This document shows positions 1-11,072 of a DNA stretch of 58,037 nt, one piece after another. This DNA is from Gammaproteobacteria bacterium. GTDB taxonomy: Bacteria; Pseudomonadota; Gammaproteobacteria; SZUA-152. Numbering within the stretch: position 1 is the first letter of the stretch; each line of letters opens with the position of its first letter. The stretch spans positions 1 through 58,037 of the forward strand of contig DROS01000037.1 in the NCBI GenBank assembly GCA_011321815.1, read 5' to 3'. The position numbers were made by a program, and so were the translations under genes. The notes under the pieces are model-generated. The model did not search any database. It saw only the letters and a program-made list of their open reading frames with translations, and was not told the DNA's origin.

Positions 1-13
1 GAGCGCCCGAAGG

Positions 14-114
14 GTTGGCCTGTCAGCGTCCATGGCGGCGTTGCTCCTCTTGCAAAGGACGACAGCCATTCGCTGCAAGGAGCGCCTTGCCCTGAACGCT
101 GACAGACCAACTGA
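14..114. repeat. Imperfect inverted repeat (possible small palindromic element)
   Basis: The left arm GGTTGGCCTGTCAGCGT (14-30) pairs with the right arm ACGCTGACAGACCAACT (98-114) with one mismatch, and the interior is partly self-complementary. A related right-hand end (GACAGACCAACTGA) occurs near 13545-13560 before the M48 protease gene. This suggests a dispersed palindromic repeat family. Function is unknown; it lies in the leader region of ampD. Confidence 0.55.
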
Positions 115-168
115 ATCCCAATTTATTACCTTGAAAGAGTACTAGACCGATGAGGAAACATTTTCATT

Positions 169-729
169 ATGCATATTGATCCTGAAAGCGGCCTGCTGGG
201 TGATATCAGGCAAGTGCCTTCACCCAACTGTGACGCCCGCCCGGATGGCAGCCCTATTGATCTGCTGGTCATTCACGCCATCAGTCTGCCCGCTGGTGAA
301 TTCGGCGGCCCGTGGATTGATGCTCTGTTTTGCAACCGGCTCGACCCGGCGGCCCACCCCGATTTTACCGGGATTTGTCAGCTCACCGTTTCCGCCCACG
401 CTCTGATCCGCCGCGACGGTGAAATTGCCCAATACGTCCCTTTCCAGCAGCGTGCCTGGCATGCAGGCCAGTCACAATTTCAAGGGCGAGAGGCCTGCAA
501 TGATTTTTCCATCGGCATCGAACTGGAAGGCTGTGACAACAAGCCTTTCGAGCCTGTTCAATACCAACGGCTTGCGCGCCTTACCCGTGCGCTCATGCAC
601 ACATACCCTGACATCAAACCCGAACGCGTTGTCGGCCACAGCGACATTGCCCCCGGCCGAAAAACCGACCCCGGCCCACACTTCGACTGGCCGCAATTCC
701 GGCAATTATTAACAGAAACACAAGACTGA
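169..729 (+). CDS. ampD: 1,6-anhydro-N-acetylmuramyl-L-alanine amidase AmpD
   Basis: A cytoplasmic zinc amidase of murein recycling that cleaves the L-Ala-anhydroMurNAc bond of imported anhydromuropeptides and so keeps the AmpR inducer low. The 186-residue protein matches the usual AmpD length. The expected zinc ligands are visible as H36 (VIHAISLP), H157 (VVGHSDIAPGRK) and D167 (TDPGPHF), and the SAHALIRRDG and IGIELEG segments are typical of the amidase_2 fold. A GAGGAAAC ribosome site precedes the ATG. The usual partner ampE lies about 3 kb downstream on the same strand, separated by an inverted gene whose 3' end overlaps ampD by 116 bp. Recognition is certain; whether it regulates a beta-lactamase here cannot be seen. 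Confidence 0.97.
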   Translation: MHIDPESGLLGDIRQVPSPNCDARPDGSPIDLLVIHAISLPAGEFGGPWIDALFCNRLDPAAHPDFTGICQLTVSAHALIRRDGEIAQYVPFQQRAWHAGQSQFQGREACNDFSIGIELEGCDNKPFEPVQYQRLARLTRALMHTYPDIKPERVVGHSDIAPGRKTDPGPHFDWPQFRQLLTETQD

Positions 730-3421
730 ACAAAGGATCAAAGGGACCACCGCCACCAGCACCAGCACCAGCACCAGCACCGCCAGCACCGCCAGCACCG
801 CCAGCACCGCCAGCACCGCCAGTATCACCAGTATCACCAGTATCACCAGTATCACCAGCATCACCAGCATCACCAGCATCACCAGCATCGTCACCCGGGC
901 TGTCCACAGGACTGGTTTCCTTCACGCTGATATCGTCAAAATATGCTGAGTCGTTAAAAGAGCCAACACCCACACGACCAGTGGCGTAGGCAGTATCCGT
1001 TGCGGTGAGTACTGTTGCACCATCAAACAGGACGGTAATCTCACTGCCACTACGACTGATTTCCACTGCGTGATAAAGGTTATCAGTGATCCAGTCTTGG
1101 GCCGCTACGGCGACTTGCTGGCGAGCGCCATCCACGACTTTGAACAGCGCGGTAAAACCAGCGTCATTGTTGAACATCATGTAAAAATAGTTGTTGGCGT
1201 TCTGGTAGCCAAATACGATGGCAAAATCGGCCTGTGCATTGCTGCCAATAGCGTCTTTTAACCGTGCTTGTAGCGTCAAGGTGAAGTCACCATAACGCCC
1301 TGGCAGAAGCGAGTATTCACCCAGTCGATCACCATTAAGACTTGAATAACTGGTGGTATTCAGAAAATAGGCGTAGTCACCTTCATCCATAACAACGGAC
1401 CAACGGGAGGAAGTCAGGGGCTCCCAGCCAGCGGCGTCACCGTCCGTAAACCCTTCAGTCACGGCATAGGTAAACACGAGGCTGCTCATGGGCGCGATCA
1501 CATTAGGCGTAAATGCTCGATCACTCACATTGCTTACCCTTAATGTGTAAGCCGTGTCTTCCGCTAGCGCATTCACGGTCAAACGGACCGTTTGACCGTC
1601 GCTGCCCAATACTGCTGCTGTCACTTCCACATCAGAATCGACACGGTAATTTACTACGGTTTCTGCGGAATTTTGTTCCACCGGTTCACTGAACACCACT
1701 GTCAATGCCGTCGCACTGGCGGCGTTTGCTGAAACAAGCTCTGGTGCAACATCATCACCCAGCACACTCAGAACAACACCGTTACTGACCTCTTCCCCCG
1801 CTGTATTTTTCACCACACAATCGTAAACCGCACCGTTGTCCGTCAAACGGGTTGGCCCAGTGCGATAACTTGAACTGGTGGCGCCGGGAATAACAACACT
1901 GTCTTTACGCCATTGATACAAAAGCGGCGCGCTGCCGGTCGCCACAATATTGAATAGTGCGGACTCACCTTCCTGCACGGTTATCGAAACGGGTTGAGTA
2001 ATGATACTTGGCGCTTGCGGAACCGGTGAACTGTCCCGGGGTGGTTTGATGTCAACGGCCAACACCCAGCCACTATTGTTGTTCTCGCCTGCATAGGCGC
2101 CCCGAAAGACGGCTGTGCGCGAGTCGCCGTTGAAATCAAGATCCCAGTCAGAAAAACCCTGGAATGCCGCCATGTCGATGGCATCTCCCAGAAGCGTGCC
2201 CTCCCGGGGGAACAGGTTCAGTTCTCCCAGATCAGGATCACCGCCCGGGCTCAGCAAATAATCGCCGGCAGAGGCGTAGGCCGCGGTAACATTGTCCCAT
2301 TGCGCAACGTCTGAATCGGCTGATACCGGTGTACCGGCAAATACCGCATTGCCCGCCACCCGTTGTGTAAAATCTGTGTCGGCACCGCGCACTTTAATGC
2401 CGCCACCAGCGGCGACAATAGTGTTGTGAAAGACATTGATATTACGTGGTACATTGTTGTGCGGCTGGATATTGACGGCGCTTCCCGAAGAATTGACGAA
2501 TACGTTGTCATAAAGTGCGATATTGCCTTCACCCTGAAACAACGCCTCGGTGGTGTTCTCATAAAAGAAATTTCCGTAAATCTCGTAGACATCATCACTG
2601 CCGGGCCCCGTCAATGGGAAATGCCCCACCAGCAGATTTGTCCGTGCACCCTCCGTGGGCGGCGAAGGTTGAGTAGCCTTGCTGAACACGTTGTGGCGGA
2701 TAATGGTTGTGCGTTTTTCCAGCGGCATGCCCGGAATCGCATCACCATTTTCCTTGGAGCGACTGTTCATTTGCTTGATTTGCACATTGTAGCCTACGGT
2801 ATCCACGAATAGATTGTGTTCAATCAGTCCGCCGACAAAAGGCCAGTTCCTGCCTTGCCAGTTTCCGAGGTACATACCCGTTCCGGCGCCCATGATTTTA
2901 CAGTTGCGGATCACCCAGTCCCAGGCCGGCCCCCGGGTGGCGATGCCCACGGTCAATTGATGGGCGCCGTGGCGCACGATTTCCAGGTATTCCAACGTGA
3001 TGTGATGCGTTATACCGCCTGCGTTGACAGCATCAAGGTATGGCACATCAAGTCCATCCAGCTTGAGATACCGCACCGTGAGGTAACTGGAATTGTTGAT
3101 CTGCACAGTATTCCAGGCCTGCTCCCGACTCCCCAGAAACACTGCCGGCGCCCCCGTCTCCGGCCCGGTGATAATAATGGGATTACCGGGTTCGCCGTGC
3201 AGATTGGAAACCGGCAGGCCGCGCTCATAAGTCCCTGCTTCCAGCGCCAGGGTATCGCCTGGCTGTAGACCACTCAACAAAGCACGGTAGGTGTCCGGCG
3301 TACCGACAACAATCTGCCCATAGGCGGCCCCGATGCTAGCAACAATACTCATCAAGCCCAGCAAAGGCATGCGCATTTTTTTAAGACAGGATCTCAAGGT
3401 GGAATGACCGGGAATACTCAT
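614..3421 (-). CDS. Secreted right-handed beta-helix protein with Ig-like domains and C-terminal sorting-type anchor
   Basis: A 935-residue exported protein. A signal peptide (about 1-35, hydrophobic GLMSIVASIGAAYG) is followed by a parallel beta-helix region (about 45-440) of the chondroitinase-B/alginate-lyase type fold. Next come an Ig-like domain (about 470-560, with YQWRKD and YDCVVKN), a second Ig-like/SbsA-type domain (about 565-655) and a laminin-G-like beta-sandwich (about 660-835). A low-complexity Gly/Asp/Ala/Thr stalk (about 838-892) leads to GGGGPFDPLFSLVFLLIIAG and a basic tail, which resembles GlyGly-CTERM-type sorting signals. Polysaccharide binding or cleavage is likely from the fold, but the substrate is unknown and no catalytic residues could be assigned. 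It is inverted between ampD and ampE, and its last 116 bases are antisense to ampD. It looks like a later insertion into an ampDE locus. Confidence 0.85.
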   Translation of the reverse strand: MSIPGHSTLRSCLKKMRMPLLGLMSIVASIGAAYGQIVVGTPDTYRALLSGLQPGDTLALEAGTYERGLPVSNLHGEPGNPIIITGPETGAPAVFLGSREQAWNTVQINNSSYLTVRYLKLDGLDVPYLDAVNAGGITHHITLEYLEIVRHGAHQLTVGIATRGPAWDWVIRNCKIMGAGTGMYLGNWQGRNWPFVGGLIEHNLFVDTVGYNVQIKQMNSRSKENGDAIPGMPLEKRTTIIRHNVFSKATQPSPPTEGARTNLLVGHFPLTGPGSDDVYEIYGNFFYENTTEALFQGEGNIALYDNVFVNSSGSAVNIQPHNNVPRNINVFHNTIVAAGGGIKVRGADTDFTQRVAGNAVFAGTPVSADSDVAQWDNVTAAYASAGDYLLSPGGDPDLGELNLFPREGTLLGDAIDMAAFQGFSDWDLDFNGDSRTAVFRGAYAGENNNSGWVLAVDIKPPRDSSPVPQAPSIITQPVSITVQEGESALFNIVATGSAPLLYQWRKDSVVIPGATSSSYRTGPTRLTDNGAVYDCVVKNTAGEEVSNGVVLSVLGDDVAPELVSANAASATALTVVFSEPVEQNSAETVVNYRVDSDVEVTAAVLGSDGQTVRLTVNALAEDTAYTLRVSNVSDRAFTPNVIAPMSSLVFTYAVTEGFTDGDAAGWEPLTSSRWSVVMDEGDYAYFLNTTSYSSLNGDRLGEYSLLPGRYGDFTLTLQARLKDAIGSNAQADFAIVFGYQNANNYFYMMFNNDAGFTALFKVVDGARQQVAVAAQDWITDNLYHAVEISRSGSEITVLFDGATVLTATDTAYATGRVGVGSFNDSAYFDDISVKETSPVDSPGDDAGDAGDAGDAGDTGDTGDTGDTGGAGGAGGAGGAGGAGAGAGAGGGGPFDPLFSLVFLLIIAGIAASRSVGRGRFFGRGQCRCGRQRVRV
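751..890 (-). repeat. In-frame 9-bp/6-bp tandem repeats encoding the stalk of the beta-helix protein
   Basis: Read on the plus strand the tract runs as CAC-CAG hexamers, then five CGCCAGCAC, four CAGTATCAC and four CAGCATCAC nonamers. On the coding strand these give blocks of Gly-Asp-Ala, Gly-Asp-Thr, Gly-Gly-Ala and Gly-Ala. All units are multiples of three, so copy-number change would alter stalk length without breaking the frame. Confidence 0.9.
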
Positions 3422-3812
3422 GGTAGAACCTCATGTTCAACAACCGGATGTGGCCCGCCGACAACAACGGCAGGAATGTGGAGCGCCAGCCTCATGTCAC
3501 GCATCACCACGTCCATTATGATCGGCAGCAAAGCTGTTCTGGTAAACAGACAACATTCGTAAATGCGACACAAATCCCAACTTTTCTGCACAGCAGATAT
3601 GCCGGTAACTGCCAGCAGCCAGGCATCATTGATGCACCGGAAACGTGTGCTACACCTGAACGTTTCAACGTAAAATATGCCCGAAGGGTTCCGAGGGTTC
3701 GTTTCGGCCAGATCAAGGGCGTTACTCATCCTCTTCAGGCGCGCGCTCACCCCATACCCAATAATTCCGTTATGATGCACAACAGACCAACAACAAATAA
3801 TTGTGAGCCGCC
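3422..3812. other. Intergenic region between the beta-helix gene and ampE
   Basis: This 391-bp stretch lies between two divergently transcribed genes and should hold promoters for both. No convincing gene is seen; open frames here are antisense shadows without a ribosome site or recognisable protein features. No promoter could be assigned by eye. Confidence 0.5.
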
Positions 3813-4730
3813 ATGTCCCTGCTTGCCATATTGATCAGCCTCTTGCTGGAAAAACTGCTGCCACCTTTGCACGGCCTGCGCAGTCTTGCCTGGGTTGAGT
3901 CTTACCATCAGTGGGTGCACACACGACTGGCCGGCCATAAAAAATGGCAAGGCATCCCCAGTCTGCTTATTATCATTTTACTGCCACTTGCCGGCGTTGC
4001 CGCCACCCAATACCTGCTTAACGAACTACTGGGCATTCTTGGCTTTATTTTCAGCATCATCGTGCTCACTTACAGCCTCGGACCGAAAGACAAGCGTCAG
4101 CTGGCGTACGAATACCTGAACGCTGAAGAAAGCGGTGACAATGACAACGCAGAGTCCATGCTGCAAGACATTGTCTCTTGCACAACATCCTCCCCACTGC
4201 CTGAAGACAAAACCTCCCGCACCCGCGCACTCATAGAGTGCATATTGATACAGACCCACGAACAACTGCTCGCCATCCTTTTCTGGTTTGTCATTCTTGG
4301 CCCCATGGGTGCTGCTCTGTACCGGCTCACCGTAGAACTGCACCAGGCCGAACAACGCGCCGGGGAAACAGCCAAAGCAGGTGACGCCGGGTTCCGTGCT
4401 GCTGTCATTCGCCTGCATTACCTGCTCGCCTGGATACCCAGCCGCCTCACCGCACTCAGCTACGCCGTCATGGGCAGCTTCGTACACGCCCTGCACGCCT
4501 GGCAAAACACACCGCTTGAAGAAGCGGATACAAATGATGACACGACCCCACAAAGCCATCGCCTGTTATTACGCATTGGCCAGGCCTCCCTGCAATTTGG
4601 TAACCACCCGTCTCGGGATGACTCACAGCACAACGATGCCATACGTGAAACGCTAGGCTTGTGCGGGCGTAGTCTGGTGGCGTGGGTGACTGTACTGGCG
4701 TTGATGACGTTGGCAGGATGGGCCAGTTGA
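3813..4730 (+). CDS. ampE: Inner-membrane regulatory protein AmpE
   Basis: A 305-residue integral membrane protein of the AmpE (CobD/CbiB-like) family, a presumed signalling partner of AmpD in peptidoglycan recycling and beta-lactamase control. It starts with the typical MSLLAILISLLLEKL helix. Hydrophobic segments lie near residues 45-65, 70-90, 150-175, 205-225 and 285-303, and the conserved LAWIPSRLTALSYA stretch is present in the second half. In many gammaproteobacteria ampE directly follows ampD; here a 2.8-kb inverted gene intervenes, so it probably has its own promoter in 3422-3812. Its biochemical role is poorly defined in the family. Confidence 0.93.
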   Translation: MSLLAILISLLLEKLLPPLHGLRSLAWVESYHQWVHTRLAGHKKWQGIPSLLIIILLPLAGVAATQYLLNELLGILGFIFSIIVLTYSLGPKDKRQLAYEYLNAEESGDNDNAESMLQDIVSCTTSSPLPEDKTSRTRALIECILIQTHEQLLAILFWFVILGPMGAALYRLTVELHQAEQRAGETAKAGDAGFRAAVIRLHYLLAWIPSRLTALSYAVMGSFVHALHAWQNTPLEEADTNDDTTPQSHRLLLRIGQASLQFGNHPSRDDSQHNDAIRETLGLCGRSLVAWVTVLALMTLAGWAS

Positions 4731-4848
4731 TTCCAAACAAATGGGCGTAATTATTTTAACAGGATTTGCGCCGGATGTTTCTCAATATTCAAATATGAAT
4801 CCAGCGCTGAAAACCCTGCCCTGCTTTTAAAAAAACGCCGGGTATTTA

Positions 4849-4914
4849 ACGCAGAGGGCGCAAAGTTTTTAATGTTCCTCTCTGCGTCCTCTGCAATCTT
4901 TGCGTTCATGGCAC
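4849..4914. repeat. Dispersed palindromic repeat (AACGCAGAGGGCGCAAAG type), copy 1
   Basis: The copy reads AACGCAGAGGGCGCAAAG, a TTTTTAATGTT-type spacer, CTCTGCGTCCTCTGC and CTTTGCGTT, and is partly self-complementary. A near-identical copy lies at 57701-57763. It occupies the 295-bp gap downstream of both ampE and glnB (4731-5025), which otherwise shows no gene. Confidence 0.85.
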
Positions 4915-5025
4915 ACCACGTGTGTGGGAGGTCAAGCCGCTGAGTTCCGATTAAAAACATACAGGAATGATAGTATGTTCAACAAAGCGTTAACAAAATA
5001 GCCAATCCTTGATTCGCATTCCAGG

Positions 5026-7052
<2,027 letters not shown>

Positions 7053-7097
7053 GGGGAAGAGGGTCCTGAAAAACAGTTCTGAAAAAATACTGGCCGT

Positions 7098-7119
7098 CAT
7101 CCCGAAATAAACCGGGATG
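7098..7119 (-). terminator. Small hairpin between sucD and nadE
   Basis: CATCCCG and CGGGATG arms flank a short AT-rich loop. On the minus strand the hairpin follows the sucD stop and precedes nadE, with only a weak T-run 15 bases on. It may be an attenuating or mRNA-processing structure rather than a full terminator. Confidence 0.35.
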
Positions 7120-7127
7120 GCAAAACA

Positions 7128-8000
7128 TTAACCGTTAAAAAACTCCATCATGCGCACACCCAGTTCTGCTGGCGAACGCGCCACCGATACTCCCGCTGCG
7201 TCCAGTGCGGCAAATTTATCTTTGGCCGTACCTTTGCCACCGGAAATAATTGCCCCGGCATGTCCCATGCGTTTTCCCGGCGGTGCAGTGACGCCAGCGA
7301 TATAACCCACCACCGGTTTTTTCACATGGTATTGAATATATTCTGCGGCTTCTTCTTCTGCACTACCACCGATTTCGCCCACCATAATGATACCTTTGGT
7401 CTGCCGGTCCTGCTCAAACATTTCCAGGCAATCAATAAAGTTGGTGCCCTGAATCGGGTCGCCACCAATACCCACACAGGTGCTTTGCCCCAAACCATTG
7501 AGCGTAGTCTGATACACCGCTTCGTAGGTCAGCGTGCCGGAGCGGGAGACAATACCGATGGAGCCTTTTTTGTGAATCACCCCAGGCATGATACCGATTT
7601 TGCATTCATCCGGGGTAATAATGCCTGGGCAGTTGGGGCCAATCAGATGCACATCACTCCCCTTAAGCGCTGCTTTTACTTTGACCATGTCCAGCACAGG
7701 AATACCTTCGGTGATACAGGCAATAACCTTGATCCCCGCATCTGCGGCTTCCAGAATGGAATCTGCGGCAAACGCAGCGGGCACAAAAATCATGCTGGCA
7801 TCCGCCTGTGTTTCTGCCACTGCATCTTTTACTGTGTTAAATACCGGGCGGTCCAGATGCGTCTGCCCCCCCTTACCCGGCGTGACACCGCCCACAAAAT
7901 GGGTGCCGTACGCAATAGCCTGTTCCGAATGAAAAGTACCGTGTTTACCGGTGAACCCCTGGCAGATGACGCGCGTTTTTTTATTAATAAGAATCGACAT
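7128..8000 (-). CDS. sucD: Succinyl-CoA synthetase (ADP-forming) subunit alpha
   Basis: The TCA-cycle enzyme subunit that binds CoA and carries the phosphohistidine, interconverting succinyl-CoA and succinate with substrate-level phosphorylation. At 290 residues it has normal length. Visible are the CoA-binding Rossmann start ([18 protein letters not shown]), the [10 protein letters not shown] loop and the active-site histidine in [14 protein letters not shown]. Its ATG overlaps the sucC TGA by one base (TGATG), so translation is coupled. No frameshift or odd residue is seen. Confidence 0.98.
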   Translation of the reverse strand: MSILINKKTRVICQGFTGKHGTFHSEQAIAYGTHFVGGVTPGKGGQTHLDRPVFNTVKDAVAETQADASMIFVPAAFAADSILEAADAGIKVIACITEGIPVLDMVKVKAALKGSDVHLIGPNCPGIITPDECKIGIMPGVIHKKGSIGIVSRSGTLTYEAVYQTTLNGLGQSTCVGIGGDPIQGTNFIDCLEMFEQDRQTKGIIMVGEIGGSAEEEAAEYIQYHVKKPVVGYIAGVTAPPGKRMGHAGAIISGGKGTAKDKFAALDAAGVSVARSPAELGVRMMEFFNG

Positions 8001-9169
8001 CAGCTTTTCCCTTGTGATTGTCTGGAAGCCGCTTTTACGACCTTGGCTGCGGCATCGGCCAGATCGCCCGCAGTAATAATAGACAGACCACTGTCATTCA
8101 GTTTTTCACGCCCGGCCTCAGCGTTGGTACCTTCCAGCCGCACCACCACCGGCACCCCCAGGCTGATTTCACGAATCGCCTGAATAATGCCATCGGCGAT
8201 CAAATCACAGCGCACAATGCCACCAAAGATATTCACCAGAATCGCTTCAACTTTCTCATCGGCGACAATCAGCTTTAACGCCTCGGCGACACGATCCGCC
8301 GTAGTCCCCCCTCCCACGTCCAGAAAATTCGCCGGATCACCACCATGCAGTTTGATAATATCCATGGTTGCCATGGCCAGCCCCGCACCGTTGACCATGC
8401 AGCCGATATTGCCATCCAACATCACATAATTGAGATCAAACTGCGCTGCCTTGTGTTCGGTAGGATCTTCCTGCATGGGATCGCGCATTTCTTCCAGGTC
8501 TTTGTGCCGGAACAACGCATTGTCATCCAGGTTGATCTTGGCATCCAGCGCCAACAACCTGCCTTCACCGGTAATCACCAGCGGATTAATCTCCACCAGG
8601 CTCAAATCCTTTTCCGTGAACAGGCGGTAAAGACCTAACATGATTTGTGTTAACTCGCGGATTTGTGAGCCCTCCAGGCCTAACCCAAAAGCAATCTGCC
8701 GACACTGAAAGGGTTGTAGACCGGTGACGGGGTCTACTGCCACTTGCAGAATCTTGTCCGGGTCACTGGCAGCAACCGCTTCAATATCCATGCCTCCCAT
8801 ACTGGAAGCCATAAACACCAACTGGTTGCGACTGCGATCAATCAATGCGCCAAGATACAGTTCTTTGGCAATATCGCAGGGCGGTTCAATCAGTAATTTA
8901 TCAATGGGCAAACCCTTGGGGCCTGTCTGGTGTGTTACCAGCAGATCACCCAGCAGGCCGCGCACAACAGTTTCCAGCTCCGCAGCATTTGATACCCGTT
9001 TCACACCGCCACCCTTGCCACGGCCACCGGCATGCACCTGTGCTTTGACCACCCAGCCATCTCCCTTCAGCGCCTTCGCCTCACTCACTGTGGAAATCAC
9101 ATGGCCAACAGGTACCGGAATGCCAAAATCTGAAAATAATGCCTTTGCCTGATATTCATGCAGGTTCAT
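8000..9169 (-). CDS. sucC: Succinyl-CoA synthetase (ADP-forming) subunit beta
   Basis: The ATP-grasp nucleotide-binding beta subunit of succinyl-CoA synthetase. The 389-residue length is close to the 388 of E. coli SucC. It begins [20 protein letters not shown] and contains the ATP-grasp segment [17 protein letters not shown], the metal/phosphate segment [20 protein letters not shown], and the CoA-ligase domain segments [15 protein letters not shown] and [10 protein letters not shown]. It is the first gene of the sucCD-nadE-glnB run. It is not linked to other TCA genes here (no sucAB nearby). Confidence 0.98.
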   Translation of the reverse strand: MNLHEYQAKALFSDFGIPVPVGHVISTVSEAKALKGDGWVVKAQVHAGGRGKGGGVKRVSNAAELETVVRGLLGDLLVTHQTGPKGLPIDKLLIEPPCDIAKELYLGALIDRSRNQLVFMASSMGGMDIEAVAASDPDKILQVAVDPVTGLQPFQCRQIAFGLGLEGSQIRELTQIMLGLYRLFTEKDLSLVEINPLVITGEGRLLALDAKINLDDNALFRHKDLEEMRDPMQEDPTEHKAAQFDLNYVMLDGNIGCMVNGAGLAMATMDIIKLHGGDPANFLDVGGGTTADRVAEALKLIVADEKVEAILVNIFGGIVRCDLIADGIIQAIREISLGVPVVVRLEGTNAEAGREKLNDSGLSIITAGDLADAAAKVVKAASRQSQGKS

Positions 9170-9415
9170 GGTATTCCCTCATGGTGATTTTTCAACCAAC
9201 TCCAGTCGTTGCGAACAAACCCGCTAACGGCTGTCGCAATAAATTTGCCGGGGAGTGTGACATAATTTGCGGAGACATAAAATAAACACCCGTCCGGGTA
9301 AAAATTCCCACATGGCGCAACCGCACCCGGTGCAGAAACGGGGGCTTGAAAAAACAACTGCGCCGGCAAGCCGAACAACCCAAAAAACCAGCCCCACTTT
9401 GGCTCAACAAAAGAA
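9170..9415. other. Upstream region of sucC
   Basis: About 250 bp between sucC and the terminator of the next gene. It should hold the sucC promoter. A 94-codon open frame (9166-9450, minus) covers it but runs through the adjacent terminator and has no family features, so I do not call it a gene. Confidence 0.4.
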
Positions 9416-9442
9416 AAAGGGGCGTGCAATACACGCCCCTTT
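9416..9442 (-). terminator. Rho-independent terminator of the 9.5-10.8 kb fadL-type gene
   Basis: A perfect 11-bp stem (AAAGGGGCGTG / CACGCCCCTTT) with a 5-base loop. On the minus strand it is followed by TTTTCTTTTG, and it lies 24 bp beyond the stop codon of the upstream gene. Confidence 0.9.
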
Positions 9443-9465
9443 CTGTTCATATTTATTTCTGAGCG

Positions 9466-10761
9466 CTACATATCCCAACCGTAAGCAATACCAAATGCAT
9501 CCTGTGACATATTGAGATCAACTTCACCCCCACCAAATGCACTGGGGATTGAACCCGAACCTTTCACCTCCTTTGAAAATGCGTGCATGTAGGCAAAAGT
9601 CAATTCACCGCCACTCCCCAATGTTTTCGTCGCGCCCAGCGTCAGGTGATTTTCAACAACGCCCGGGGCCAGAAAATTAAAGAAAGTTTCAGAAGTCGGG
9701 ATCGGTTGTTTTCCTTTATTAAAACCGGCACGTAGTACGAGGTCATTCTGGAATTGCCATGAAAAGCCCAGTTTATAAACCGTCATGTCTTCCCAGCCAA
9801 AACCGGGGCCATTATCACCCCCCATACATTGAGACTGGTCAGCCCCCCCCATTGCCGGACAATTCAGGAGATTCGGCGTAAGAGGGTTGTTAATGGAAGC
9901 AACACTACTGTAATAAATCTTCGTTACATCAAAGGCGACGGTCAGTGCTGGTGTCGCCTTGACGGCCAATCCCAAACCCAGGGTCGCAGGAATATCAAAG
10001 TCACCCTGTTCTGCAAACAAATCCGAATACTTGTCAAATTTACTCATGTCCGCCTTGCTCGTGTACATCGCCCCCAGCGTTAATATCTGCGAAACCTTCC
10101 CTGTCCACCCAAGGCCGATACTAAACCCCGTCGAGGAATCATAACTGCCACTGGTAAGGTTATCGCCGGCACCATCAGCAGCCATACTTTCAAAATTATC
10201 AAGTCCCTGTGCTTTAAAACGCTGATAAATCATATTGAGACTGATACCCACGGCATGATCCTGATTCAGCTTCATTGCAAACGTGGGTGATATATACAGT
10301 TGGGCCAAATCAATACCCGGCTTGTCACTACTCGCGCCATTGTATAAGCCAAACACTTTGTCATAATCCGTGTTCATGCCCCCACGACCAACAACCGTCA
10401 AACCAAAGGCCTTGCCATTACCAAGATCGCGGCTGTATCCAAATTCGGGAATCCAGAACACGCTGGTTTCATTACCGTCATAGGTACCGTTCACTCCCGG
10501 AGCAGGACTACCCGAGACCCTGGCTTCACGGTCCGGCCGGAAAAGATTCAAACCAAAATCAATACGATTGCCCGTCAGGGCAGCCGCAGCCGGATTGGTT
10601 GCTGAAGCCAGCGAATCCTGCGCCATTGCAATGCCAGTTCCCCCCATACCCATGGACTTCATACCAACGCCGTGGCCAAAATAACCATTAGTCGCCATTG
10701 CCGTCATTGGTGTACCCAATGCGACCACCACAGCCAGAATTTTCTTTGTTGCTGATTTCAT
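9466..10761 (-). CDS. Outer-membrane long-chain fatty acid transport protein (OmpP1/FadL family)
   Basis: A predicted 14-strand outer-membrane beta-barrel of the FadL family, which takes up hydrophobic compounds such as long-chain fatty acids. The start at 10761 (MKSATKKILAVVVAL) follows a GAGGGGCGGTA ribosome site and gives a signal peptide ending at AMA-TNGYFGHG. The family hatch signature is clear (GMKSMGMGGTGIAMAQDS and SATNPAAAALTGNR), the barrel region shows alternating strands, and the C-terminus ends in an aromatic-rich strand (GIAYGWDM). It has its own terminator. A second FadL-type gene starts 312 bp away in the opposite direction. The substrate is not determinable from sequence. 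Confidence 0.9.
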   Translation of the reverse strand: MKSATKKILAVVVALGTPMTAMATNGYFGHGVGMKSMGMGGTGIAMAQDSLASATNPAAAALTGNRIDFGLNLFRPDREARVSGSPAPGVNGTYDGNETSVFWIPEFGYSRDLGNGKAFGLTVVGRGGMNTDYDKVFGLYNGASSDKPGIDLAQLYISPTFAMKLNQDHAVGISLNMIYQRFKAQGLDNFESMAADGAGDNLTSGSYDSSTGFSIGLGWTGKVSQILTLGAMYTSKADMSKFDKYSDLFAEQGDFDIPATLGLGLAVKATPALTVAFDVTKIYYSSVASINNPLTPNLLNCPAMGGADQSQCMGGDNGPGFGWEDMTVYKLGFSWQFQNDLVLRAGFNKGKQPIPTSETFFNFLAPGVVENHLTLGATKTLGSGGELTFAYMHAFSKEVKGSGSIPSAFGGGEVDLNMSQDAFGIAYGWDM

Positions 10762-11072
10762 TACCGCCCCCTCATTCAATTACCTCAAAACGCACCCTCG
10801 ACCTGACACAGCCGATACACGCATTGTCTACATACTGGAAGTGTGGCGGTTTACTGTCAATACAGAATATAACTAAATAATTAAATACACTCATAAACAA
10901 TTTATTGGTTTTAATTATCGTAATATAATTAAGTTCTTACCCGGCAATTAAATCAGAATAATATTGTACCCATCGGTAAATTTGCACAGAAATACCAGCA
11001 TCATCAATCCGTTTTTTATGATTTAATGCCCCCTTCAAACTTATGCCCTTCGATCTTGGAGTCAAAAACCAG
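10762..11072. promoter_or_regulatory. Divergent promoter region between two FadL-type genes
   Basis: About 310 bp, strongly A+T-rich between roughly 10850 and 10960, with no gene. It must carry promoters for both FadL-type genes, so co-regulation is plausible. No specific -35/-10 pair or operator could be assigned with confidence. Confidence 0.5.

Noticed and set aside
747-890. Possible CRISPR-like array
   Set aside because: The repeats are 6-9 bp with no spacers and translate in frame as Gly-rich protein; this is a coding microsatellite-like tract.
3433-3834. 133-codon plus-strand frame upstream of ampE
   Set aside because: Low-complexity His/Pro/Cys composition, no ribosome site, overlaps the ampE start.
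7053-7100. 16-codon N-terminal extension of nadE
   Set aside because: The alternative ATG lies in a hairpin without a ribosome site and the family match starts at 7052.
9166-9450. 94-codon minus-strand open frame upstream of sucC
   Set aside because: It runs through the terminator stem of the neighbouring gene and has no ribosome site or family features.
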